A stretch of 64,000 bases of DNA from Taishania pollutisoli (GTDB lineage: Bacteria; Bacteroidota; Bacteroidia; Flavobacteriales_D; Crocinitomicaceae). Positions 6,810-14,984 of the stretch are shown here, one piece after another. The notes under the pieces are model-generated. The model was not told the origin of the DNA. It searched no databases and worked only from the letters and a program-made list of their open reading frames with translations. Position 1 is the stretch's first letter, and every line of letters starts with the position of its first letter. Both the position numbers and the translations under genes were made by a program. The DNA is taken from positions 1 to 64,000 of the forward strand of contig NZ_JACVEL010000002.1 in the NCBI RefSeq assembly GCF_014518315.1. Reading direction: 5' to 3'.

Positions 6810-9645
6810 GTTGTAACGTAATTTGAAGTGTTAGTATCACAGACCGTCCTCCGGTAGCGTGTTCAATGAATGCCGTGTCTATTGCATACAATTGTGCTCT
6901 TTTTTCAGTAATGGAGATCCCTTTTCCTGTATGCAGATGTGATTCTTTCGGAAGAGGTTGCCGCACAGATCCCGGACCATTGTCGCGAACAGTACACACA
7001 AGTCGCTCACCTTGTAAGTCGAATGAAACAGTGATCAGTCCCTGTTTATCATTGCGTGCAGAAACACCGTGTTTGACTGCATTTTCTACGTGCGGTTGCA
7101 GCAACATGGCGGGAATAAAAATCCGCTCGGGATCAAGAGAAGGAGAGAGGATTAACTCAAAATTAAACCCGTTGTTCGAGCTCAGCTGCTCAATTTCCAG
7201 GTAAGCCTGCAGGTAACTGATTTCCGAAGAAAGCGGGTAATTACGTTCAAACGATGCCTCCAGTGTATTTCGAAAAAGCGTTGCAAAACGGTCGATGTAA
7301 CGATCGGCTTCCCCTATCCGTTTTTGATACATGAGGCTTTTGATCGAATTCAGGCAGTTAAAAACAAAATGCGGATTGATCTGTGCCTTCAGAGCTACCA
7401 GTTCCAGTTCCCTGAGTTTGTTTTGCTGTAACAATTCATCATTCAGTTTTTGATAATGCCGCTTCGTAAAGTAGCGAACCAGCAGGTAAAGCAGTATGAT
7501 CAGGCAGAATCCCATCGCAACCAGGAACCAGTTCTGAACATAAAACGGATAAGCAATCGAAATCGTAAGGGTATACGAATCGGAAGGACGGTTGTAATTG
7601 TTCAGCACCTGGATTGTAATCCGGTAGTTCCCTGATCCGAGTTGATCAAGAGAGAGACTTCCGTCTGACACGTATATCCAGTTGCCGGTATTGACCCGGT
7701 AGCGATAGCGGACTGGAAGTCGTTGATAATTCTGTGTCGAGAATTCAACCTGCAGGTCATATTTTCCGGAAGCTAATGCCGTCCGGGGTTGAATCGTCAG
7801 TGCCGTCTTATTGAGTAATACCCGGGTAATTTGGAGTTGAAAAGACCGGACAGGAATTTTCGTTCGTGTATCAAAACGGTACAGGCTGCTGGTACTTAAA
7901 CCGTACATGGTGTCGGCATGAAAAAAGAAATTACGGATACCTTCCCCTCTGAAAACAGGAAGTTCCGTCAGGTCCTCTATGTGTAGCTTTCCTCCCGAAA
8001 ATGTGTAGGACAATTGTTGTGCTCCGTTGATATACCCGATGTAGAGCTGCCCGTTATCACTCGCTTCAATTGTTTCAATATGATTGCGGGACGTGCCGTT
8101 TTCAGCGTTGAGAATGAGGTGTGCTTTTCCATTGTATACAGCACTCAGACCTTCACCGGCTGTCGCCACCCACAAAATGCCGTTTCGGAAGCTCAGGTCG
8201 GTGATGCGGATCGGGTTGAATGTTCCTGCATCACTCCAGTTAATTAGTTCCCCGGATGCTGTCCGCTCAATCAATCCCTGGATCGTGCCGATAAAGACGG
8301 ATCCATTGGGTCCGGGACTGATGGCAGTTGAACGTCCCAGGTAGAGTAATTTTGCTTTCCTGGTCTTGTTGTTGAACCAAAAAGCACCTTTTCGTGTTGC
8401 CACATAGCGAATAGAATCATTCAGAATGCTAACCGCTTTTACGCCCATCATGTTAGCAGCGTCGTAGATCAATTCATCCGGGTTGGAAATGATAATTGTT
8501 GAATTTCCATATACCAGATCCTTCCCGTTGACCTGTTCGGAAAATACTCCGACATCATAAGTTCCGGCAGTAATGTTTCTGACAGATCCATCTGGCAAAT
8601 TGAGCAGATTTCCGATAAAGTCGCTTACGTATAACTGGTTCTTTTGCAAGTGGAAAAATCCGGGAATCTTTCCCTGGAATTGTTCTTCTGTTCCGGAAGG
8701 TTGATTCTGAACCCGGATCCCGTTGTCGGCAGAGAATAAAACACGGACATCACCCGCTTTATTCTCAGTTGCGTGTGCCAGAATAACGTGTTCCGGCAGT
8801 TCGACTACTTTCCGGGTTTTAAAATCAAAAAATAACAGGCTGGCTTCCTCCGGATTGATTAAAACACCCGTTTTGAACACCCCGAAACGATGAACGGATC
8901 GGGTGAGGGGAATCGAAATTTGTTCTCCTGTCCTGCTGTTCAGGCACAAGAGAGGAGGGCCATTTAAAACAGATTGAAAGCAAATCCACTCGCCAAATGA
9001 TTCAACCCGTAAATACCCGTAAAAGGGTTCTTGTTTCACGGTGCGTTGAGTCAGATCAAAGGTGAATTTGTTCAGGGAACAAAACAAAATCATCTTTTTG
9101 TCATGTGTTTCGTACAGGAAAGCATTGTGGTAATGAAGATATATCCCGGGAAAGCGCGATCGAAGAAAGTAAGAAGTAAGCAAACGATTGTGCTGAATAA
9201 TGCGGATAACCCCGTTCTCACTGATCAGGCCAACCTTGCCATCCCGTAAAGGGAACACGCGATAAGACTGATCTTTTTTTACTGTATCGGGATGAATAAT
9301 GGTGCGTATCGTTTGAAAACGGACTGCGTTTTTTTTGAGAAATGCAGGTTCCCGCTGAAAAGGTTGTGCCCAGATGGTTCCGGTTGAATCTTCTGTAACA
9401 TAAATGATATCATTGTCCGGTAAACCGTCTTCAACGGTGAAATTTGTAAAATGCGTTCCGTCAAAGCGGGACAACCCGTGATTCTGACAGATCCATAAAA
9501 AATTATCCCGGTCAAAAAGTCCGTAGTACGTCGTATTGGAAAGCATTCCGGATTGTGTAGTATATTGAACGGTATGCAGATTGGTTTGAGAATAACCGGC
9601 AGCTATGCAGATACAAATTAAATTAGTCGTAAGAAAGAGTCGCAT
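6787..9645 (-). CDS. Propeller-type sensor histidine kinase
   Basis: 952 residues. A signal peptide is followed by a large periplasmic beta-propeller sensor (to about residue 620, repeated DxxxxxWxxT-type blades), a Y_Y_Y-like domain (about 630-700), one membrane helix (about 710-735), a coiled linker, and a LytS/YehU-type His_kinase domain with the phospho-acceptor His in QINPHFVFNCLNS (about residue 758). The ATPase domain follows, with N box QPHVENAVKHG and G box DNGPGS. This is the standard Bacteroidota sensor architecture paired with LytTR regulators. The ligand is unknown. A perfect palindrome lies just upstream of the start. Confidence 0.93.
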   Translation of the reverse strand: MRLFLTTNLICICIAAGYSQTNLHTVQYTTQSGMLSNTTYYGLFDRDNFLWICQNHGLSRFDGTHFTNFTVEDGLPDNDIIYVTEDSTGTIWAQPFQREPAFLKKNAVRFQTIRTIIHPDTVKKDQSYRVFPLRDGKVGLISENGVIRIIQHNRLLTSYFLRSRFPGIYLHYHNAFLYETHDKKMILFCSLNKFTFDLTQRTVKQEPFYGYLRVESFGEWICFQSVLNGPPLLCLNSRTGEQISIPLTRSVHRFGVFKTGVLINPEEASLLFFDFKTRKVVELPEHVILAHATENKAGDVRVLFSADNGIRVQNQPSGTEEQFQGKIPGFFHLQKNQLYVSDFIGNLLNLPDGSVRNITAGTYDVGVFSEQVNGKDLVYGNSTIIISNPDELIYDAANMMGVKAVSILNDSIRYVATRKGAFWFNNKTRKAKLLYLGRSTAISPGPNGSVFIGTIQGLIERTASGELINWSDAGTFNPIRITDLSFRNGILWVATAGEGLSAVYNGKAHLILNAENGTSRNHIETIEASDNGQLYIGYINGAQQLSYTFSGGKLHIEDLTELPVFRGEGIRNFFFHADTMYGLSTSSLYRFDTRTKIPVRSFQLQITRVLLNKTALTIQPRTALASGKYDLQVEFSTQNYQRLPVRYRYRVNTGNWIYVSDGSLSLDQLGSGNYRITIQVLNNYNRPSDSYTLTISIAYPFYVQNWFLVAMGFCLIILLYLLVRYFTKRHYQKLNDELLQQNKLRELELVALKAQINPHFVFNCLNSIKSLMYQKRIGEADRYIDRFATLFRNTLEASFERNYPLSSEISYLQAYLEIEQLSSNNGFNFELILSPSLDPERIFIPAMLLQPHVENAVKHGVSARNDKQGLITVSFDLQGERLVCTVRDNGPGSVRQPLPKESHLHTGKGISITEKRAQLYAIDTAFIEHATGGRSVILTLQITLQHDSSACY

Positions 9646-9672
9646 GCCGGTATTTAGTATTATGTATGCCCT

Positions 9673-9688
9673 GTTACATGTATGTAAC
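9673..9688. promoter_or_regulatory. 16-bp palindrome upstream of the kinase gene
   Basis: GTTACATGTATGTAAC is a perfect 7+2+7 inverted repeat located 28-43 bases upstream of the kinase ATG. Its position would suit an operator for a dimeric regulator. No regulator can be assigned. The rest of 9689-9906 shows no gene. Confidence 0.4.
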
Positions 9689-9906
9689 GAATGGAAGATA
9701 AAAATAATGTTTAATCCCGGAATTTTTTAGCGTTATTTATTTAAATGTGGAACCTGTATATTCTATGATTCAATCGTGAAAAGAGCCGATTACATTCCTG
9801 TTTCAGGGCAATGGGCTCATTCCGGGTTAAATAACCACAGCGTGCAACATCTATTACCTCTGCACTACCTGGCAGGTGAACAATTAGAACACAGAAGCCG
9901 GCTTGC

Positions 9907-10881
9907 TTACTGACACACCAGTGTGTCGTAGACCGGTGAATACCCGGCCCATACGCCCAGGCATCCTCCTTGCAGGTTGGTTTTCACATTCATTGAGGAA
10001 GCAAAAGGATTGCCGCTGGATAGTGCCTGAGCTACTTTCGTATAGAGAAAATCATAAACGCCTTCGTCTATTTTTGAGAATTTTACAACCACGGTGTCTC
10101 CCGCTTTATAGCGTCCCCGTTGCTTTGAATCGATACTTTGATCGCCCATCGTCCAGGGGTTTTCATAATAGAAATCAAATGTTTTTCCATCAAAAAATTC
10201 ATCTTCAAATACCGGTGAAAACGTCGGTTTGTAATATCCGTCAATTGGTTTTCCGTCGACCACATTAATCCGTTTTACTTCCCATTTGTACGCATCATAC
10301 ACATCTGTGGGGTCACTGAGCCGGGCGTACGAAAATCCATATCCCGGATTCTCATTTTCCTCCTGCCACCAAAGTGAATCCAATGCGTGTGGCGGTAGAA
10401 TCTGCGTTGTACCGGTATAACTTTTTCCTTCGTGTTCGATCCGCAGGTGATAGGTTTTCCCGGCCTGTCCCCAAATAGCAGGATTCATACTGGTATACGC
10501 ACAAATATTCAATTGAGCCAATTGCTCGGGGGTAACTCCCAGGAATCCGGCAACCAGTTCTTCCGTCCCCGGGGGAAGGTCATTGGAACAGAGCAGGGTC
10601 AACTGGTATTCATTTGTGCCGTCACTGACATAAACCGCTGCATCGGTTACAAAACCGGATAAAAATGCTTCGATATTTGTCGGGGAATAAATGTCCTTTG
10701 AACGGGAAATGATGACAATAGGTGGCATTCCCGGCTCAATGGAACCATCAATGACAAGTTGCTCTTTAAACCCCGGGATATCGATTTCCACCTCCTTGGT
10801 GCAACCGGAAATCAACGACACGATTACCAAAAAGAGTAAACCGGCCGGAAAGAACTGTTGAAATATGTTGCGCATGTTCAC
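9907..10881 (-). CDS. DUF4249 family outer-membrane-associated lipoprotein
   Basis: 324 residues with a lipoprotein signal (LVIVSLISGC) followed by EVEIDIPGFKEQLVIDGSIE, the typical opening of DUF4249 proteins, and a beta-rich body with an LPPG segment and a C-terminal GGCLGVWAGYS motif. Such proteins are routinely encoded next to a TonB-dependent receptor and are thought to be its surface partner. Here the start is 5 bases past the receptor stop, so the two are co-transcribed. A second Met two codons in is an alternative start. The substrate is unknown. Confidence 0.88.
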   Translation of the reverse strand: MNMRNIFQQFFPAGLLFLVIVSLISGCTKEVEIDIPGFKEQLVIDGSIEPGMPPIVIISRSKDIYSPTNIEAFLSGFVTDAAVYVSDGTNEYQLTLLCSNDLPPGTEELVAGFLGVTPEQLAQLNICAYTSMNPAIWGQAGKTYHLRIEHEGKSYTGTTQILPPHALDSLWWQEENENPGYGFSYARLSDPTDVYDAYKWEVKRINVVDGKPIDGYYKPTFSPVFEDEFFDGKTFDFYYENPWTMGDQSIDSKQRGRYKAGDTVVVKFSKIDEGVYDFLYTKVAQALSSGNPFASSMNVKTNLQGGCLGVWAGYSPVYDTLVCQ

Positions 10882-10886
10882 TGGTT

Positions 10887-13286
10887 TTAAAATTCAAAAT
10901 TCCATGTAATACTCGGGATGATCGGGAACAAACTCACCTGTTTCACCTTGATCTGAAAGTCACCATCCATAAAATTCCCGTCGCCGTCTACGTACAAAAA
11001 GTAAGGATTCGCCCTGCTGTAGACATTGTACACCGACAAAACCCAATTACTTCTGAACCGTTTTTTTACGGCAACTTTTTCTCCGGTGGCCGGATCCAGC
11101 TTTTCCTTAAATTCTTTGTCATACCAGGTAACAGATAGATCCAATCGATGATAGGGTGCCATCCGCGTTGAATTTCTGGCTCCATACTGGAACAGCAAAT
11201 CCTGGTTGTGCATGTACCAGGCATTCGGAAGTGTCAGTGTATTTCCCGTTGCATAGACAAAGGCAGCTCCCAGGCTCCACCGTTTGTTGATGTCATAGTT
11301 CCCGACAACAGATAAATCGTGTCGCCGGTCGTATTTTGCGGGGAAGACTTTTCCTTCATTTAATGCTTCAAACTTTCGTTCTGTTTTCGCCCAGGTATAA
11401 CCGACCCACCCGGTGAATTTTCCACGTGTTTTCTTGAAAAAGAGCTCGACTCCGTAACTCCATCCTCTGCCAAATGCGAGCAGGTTGTCCGTATTGTCAT
11501 TCACATTGTCTGTTGGCAACGCCCCTTCTTTGAATTCAACAAGATTGTTCATTCCCTTGTAGTACAATTCAACAGAAGACTCAAACATGTCATCCGCGAA
11601 GTTGCGAAAGTAACCGATCGCTGCCTGCCATCCCTTTTGCGGGCGAGCAATATCCGTTGTCGGGTACCAGATATCTGTCGGGAGCGAAACGGCACTGATC
11701 GAAGCCAGGTGGATGTATTGATAATTGTACGCAAATCCGGCTTTGATAGAACTGTTGTCCGGGAGCAGATACCGCATGGAAATACGTGGTTCCAGTCCCT
11801 GGTAAAACGAAACAACATCTCCGCGACCGTACTCAATTGTTGAGTCAGGAGTGGAAATATCACCTTTAACGTACCGCGTAAACCGTCCTGTATGTGTAAA
11901 GGTGCTGTACCTCAATCCCGCATTCAGCCGGAAGTTTTCAGTAATGTCCCATTCATCCAGTACATACAATCCTGTTTCATGACTGTATAGACTTTGTCCT
12001 TTTCCCGTATCAAATACTGTCGTATCCTGTTCCGCAGAAACACTGGTGGGAGTGAAAACATGATACGTATACTGTGCTCCGAATTTGATGGTATGCCGGT
12101 TGTTTCCGGGGAAATAAGAAAAATCAACTTTCCCACCCACGTCGTTGATTCCGGACGTTAGTTTGAGTTGCAATTCATCCTGTTCTGAAATAAAAGAAAA
12201 ATTATAGTGCGAGAAGGTCGCAGCAACGTTCATAAATAATTTCCGGCCGAACAGGTGTGTCCATCGCAGGGATGCAGCTCCGTTCTGCCACGGCATGCTC
12301 ACCATGAAATTATCTTTTCGGTTGTCGTATTTGAATTCATCTTTCCCGAAATACCCACTCAGGTAAATGTGATCTTTTTCGGAGAGTTTATAATTGGCCT
12401 TGAAATTCAGGTCGTAGAAATAATAACCGGATCCGTAGAAGGAAGAACTTTTGGGAATAAAGGCTTTCATCAGCAAGTCGATGTAGGTTCTTCTTCCCGA
12501 AATCATAAACGATCCGCGGTCTTTCTTAATCGGACCTTCCACGGCCAACCGGGAGGAGATGACTCCCAATCCACCCTTGACACCAAATTGTTTCTTATTT
12601 CCTTCCACCATGTTTACTTCCAGTACGGAAGAAAGTCGCCCGCCGTAATTGGCCGGCATTCCTCCTTTTATCAGGTTAACGTTTTTGACAGCGTCCGGGT
12701 TAAAAACAGAAAAAAAGCCGAAAAGGTGAGAGGCATTGTATACAATTGCTTCATCCAGCAACACCAGGTTTTGATCAGGGCCGCCACCGCGAACGTAAAA
12801 CCCTTGCCCTCCTTCAGAGGCGGAAGAAACCCCGGGCAGTAACTGAATGGCTTTAATCAGGTCAACTTCTCCCATGAATGCGGGAAGTTTTTTGATTTCT
12901 TCAATCTGAAGCTCAATTTGACCCATATTGGCCGATTTTACATTTTCCGATTGCTTTGCACTCACGATCAACTCGTCAATTTGTGTTGCAGGAGTTTTTA
13001 ATTCGAAATGAATGGTCGTATCACGTTGAAAATTGGCAGTGATCGTTTGTTTCTCCAGTCCGGTAGCGACAACTTCCATCGTTTGCGCTCCCCTGGGAAC
13101 GGAGACGGAATAGAAACCGTAACTGTTGCTTACTGCTCCGACAGATAAACCGCGGAATGTAACTTTTGCACCGATGACTGTCTCACCATCCTCAAAATTG
13201 GTGATTGAACCGGAAATGGTGATCTTTTCCTGTGCGGAAATGACGAATGGAAATATGAACAGAATTACGAGTAGCTGTCTATACAT
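10887..13286 (-). CDS. TonB-dependent outer-membrane receptor with carboxypeptidase-regulatory-like N-domain
   Basis: 799 residues from the chosen ATG at 13286, which gives a proper signal peptide (LLVILFIFPFVISAQ); an upstream in-frame Met at 13343 would place extra residues before it. After the signal comes a CarboxypepD_reg-like domain (GSITNFEDGETVIGAKVTF), then a plug domain (IELQIEEIKKLPAFMGEVDL, RGGGPDQNLVLLDEAIVY) and a 22-strand-type barrel ending in PSITWNFEF with a terminal Phe. It imports an unidentified ligand using TonB energy. Forms an operon with the DUF4249 gene downstream. Confidence 0.92.
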   Translation of the reverse strand: MYRQLLVILFIFPFVISAQEKITISGSITNFEDGETVIGAKVTFRGLSVGAVSNSYGFYSVSVPRGAQTMEVVATGLEKQTITANFQRDTTIHFELKTPATQIDELIVSAKQSENVKSANMGQIELQIEEIKKLPAFMGEVDLIKAIQLLPGVSSASEGGQGFYVRGGGPDQNLVLLDEAIVYNASHLFGFFSVFNPDAVKNVNLIKGGMPANYGGRLSSVLEVNMVEGNKKQFGVKGGLGVISSRLAVEGPIKKDRGSFMISGRRTYIDLLMKAFIPKSSSFYGSGYYFYDLNFKANYKLSEKDHIYLSGYFGKDEFKYDNRKDNFMVSMPWQNGAASLRWTHLFGRKLFMNVAATFSHYNFSFISEQDELQLKLTSGINDVGGKVDFSYFPGNNRHTIKFGAQYTYHVFTPTSVSAEQDTTVFDTGKGQSLYSHETGLYVLDEWDITENFRLNAGLRYSTFTHTGRFTRYVKGDISTPDSTIEYGRGDVVSFYQGLEPRISMRYLLPDNSSIKAGFAYNYQYIHLASISAVSLPTDIWYPTTDIARPQKGWQAAIGYFRNFADDMFESSVELYYKGMNNLVEFKEGALPTDNVNDNTDNLLAFGRGWSYGVELFFKKTRGKFTGWVGYTWAKTERKFEALNEGKVFPAKYDRRHDLSVVGNYDINKRWSLGAAFVYATGNTLTLPNAWYMHNQDLLFQYGARNSTRMAPYHRLDLSVTWYDKEFKEKLDPATGEKVAVKKRFRSNWVLSVYNVYSRANPYFLYVDGDGNFMDGDFQIKVKQVSLFPIIPSITWNFEF

Positions 13287-13307
13287 TGGAGTGCTGTTTT
13301 CTCCCGA

Positions 13308-13315
13308 CAAAAGTA
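13308..13315 (-). promoter_or_regulatory. Candidate -7 box for the receptor operon
   Basis: On the minus strand this reads TACTTTTG, matching the TAnnTTTG -7 consensus of the Bacteroidota primary sigma factor, 22-29 bases before the chosen receptor start. The upstream -33 TTG element is not clearly spaced. It supports start 13286, since the longer start would lie upstream of the promoter. Confidence 0.5.
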
Positions 13316-13362
13316 CAAACAAAAAGCAAACTCGTTGCACCAAAAGATGTTAATTAACTGGT

Positions 13363-14427
13363 TTACTTTTGCGGATACCGAAGGGTTTTCCGGTAGAGGA
13401 TTAAAAATACAATCAGGGTATAAAATACAAAGAATAACAAGGCGAGCGTGTAGCCGATTTTGAGGAGGTAGAGCATGGATAAAGTGAGTAAACAAGCAAC
13501 CGAAGCAATCGCCAGGAAAACATACCAAACCTGCCGGTCTTTTAGCCCTGAGTAAACCAGGTGGTGCGTGGTGTGATCTTTCCCGCCGACCATTGGTGAT
13601 TGTCCTTTCTTCAAGCGGTTAATGACGACCGTCAGCGTGTCGGAAAACGGTGCGGTAAAACAAACGGCAACCAGTACCATACCGATTCCGTTGTGCAATC
13701 CCTGTCGGGCACCCACCATCCACAGGTCATCAATGGTAATAAACGCAATGTACAACCCGATAAACTGAGACCCGGCATCGCCCATAAAGATTTTGGACGG
13801 ATGAATGTTGAAGTATAAGAACCCCAATAATCCACCCACCATCGCACAATTGATTACGGACCAGAAACTGCTGTTGATGCCGTTCAACATCCAGTCGGAT
13901 CCCAAACAGGTAATGATAATAAACAAAACGACTGTTCCGGTAATACCGTCCATATTGTCCAGCATATTCAGTGAGTTCATCAACAGAATGACCCAAAATA
14001 TGGTGACCAGGTAATTCAGCCATTCAACGGAGGTAATGCTGATAATTGTTCCGGTGTAAATAAAAATCACTCCGCAGAGGATTTGAACAGACAATTTAAT
14101 CAATGGTTTTGTGTTGTAGGCATCATCTGCCAATCCCATTAAAAAAGCAAGTGTCCCCGATACAAATAAACCAATGAATTTTAGATCGTGAAAAATATTT
14201 TCATCGTGCGCAAAAACAGAAAATGCAAAAATACAGAAGATGAATACGACAAAAAAACTGATCCCTCCCAAAGACGGCTTGGATTGGTTGCTCCACCTCA
14301 CCGTAATGTCATTTTTATTCCGGATGCCCAGAGATTGTGAAAAATTCAGTAAGAGTAAATTACAGATGTATGCGGCCAAAATACCACCGGCACAGAATGC
14401 GACTAGCTGTAAGAGCGTTTCTTTCAT
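13363..14427 (-). CDS. Undecaprenyl-phosphate sugar-1-phosphate transferase (WecA/TagO/MraY family)
   Basis: 354 residues, about ten membrane helices. It has family motifs: MGLADDAYNTKPL (Mg-binding Asp pair), NSLNMLDNMDGITG and FMGDAGSQFIGLYIA, plus a HTTHH-like C-terminal loop (GGKDHTTHHLVY). These enzymes load a sugar phosphate onto the lipid carrier to start polysaccharide synthesis at the inner membrane face. It is the last gene of the exopolysaccharide operon, 11 bases after rfbC. The sugar (probably GlcNAc) is inferred from the family. Confidence 0.9.
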   Translation of the reverse strand: MKETLLQLVAFCAGGILAAYICNLLLLNFSQSLGIRNKNDITVRWSNQSKPSLGGISFFVVFIFCIFAFSVFAHDENIFHDLKFIGLFVSGTLAFLMGLADDAYNTKPLIKLSVQILCGVIFIYTGTIISITSVEWLNYLVTIFWVILLMNSLNMLDNMDGITGTVVLFIIITCLGSDWMLNGINSSFWSVINCAMVGGLLGFLYFNIHPSKIFMGDAGSQFIGLYIAFITIDDLWMVGARQGLHNGIGMVLVAVCFTAPFSDTLTVVINRLKKGQSPMVGGKDHTTHHLVYSGLKDRQVWYVFLAIASVACLLTLSMLYLLKIGYTLALLFFVFYTLIVFLILYRKTLRYPQK

Positions 14428-14438
14428 CGTGAATAGGA

Positions 14439-14984
14439 CTAAAAAGGAGAATTCAATTCCTCAAAGATACGACCTTTTTTATCTTTTTCCGACACAATGG
14501 GATGATTATTTCCCCAATCGATGTTCAACGTCGGATCATTCCAACGTAAAGTTCCCTCAGAATCAGGGGCGTAGTAATCAGTGCATTTGTACAAAAACTT
14601 GGTGTGATCTTCCAGTGCGATGAATCCGTGTGCAAAACCTTCCGGAATCCAGAAAAGTTTTCCGTTTGCTGCCGATAAGATCTCGCCATGCCATTTCCCG
14701 AATGTCGGCGAATCCTTCCGGAGGTCTACCGCAATATCTAAAACACTTCCGGAGCTTACACGCACTAATTTCCCCTGCGCATGAGGAGGTTTTTGAAAAT
14801 GCAGTCCTCTCAGTACATGCCTGGATGAAACAGATTCATTGTCCTGAACAAAACGAATGTCTGCCCCGACAAGTTCATTGAATACCCGCTGATTGAAACT
14901 CTCCGTAAAATAGCCTCTTTCATCTTCAAATTTCCGGGGAGTTAATACTAAAAGGCCTTCGATGTATGGGTGGACTACCTGCAT
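14439..14984 (-). CDS. rfbC: dTDP-4-dehydrorhamnose 3,5-epimerase
   Basis: 181 residues, the normal length for RfbC/RmlC. The cupin contains the catalytic His in RGLHFQKPPHAQGKLVRV, followed by DIAVDLRKDSPTFGKW, the FWIPEGFAHGF motif, and the substrate-binding Tyr region (YKCTDYYAPDSEGTLRWNDP). It converts dTDP-4-keto-6-deoxyglucose on the way to dTDP-L-rhamnose. rfbA, rfbB and rfbD are not in the window. Its ATG overlaps the stop of the preceding tyrosine kinase gene by one base. Confidence 0.94.
   Translation of the reverse strand: MQVVHPYIEGLLVLTPRKFEDERGYFTESFNQRVFNELVGADIRFVQDNESVSSRHVLRGLHFQKPPHAQGKLVRVSSGSVLDIAVDLRKDSPTFGKWHGEILSAANGKLFWIPEGFAHGFIALEDHTKFLYKCTDYYAPDSEGTLRWNDPTLNIDWGNNHPIVSEKDKKGRIFEELNSPF

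Noticed and set aside
12255-12842. Long open frame opposite the TonB-receptor gene
   Set aside because: It is a mirror of a clear receptor coding region, without a plausible start context or any recognisable motif.
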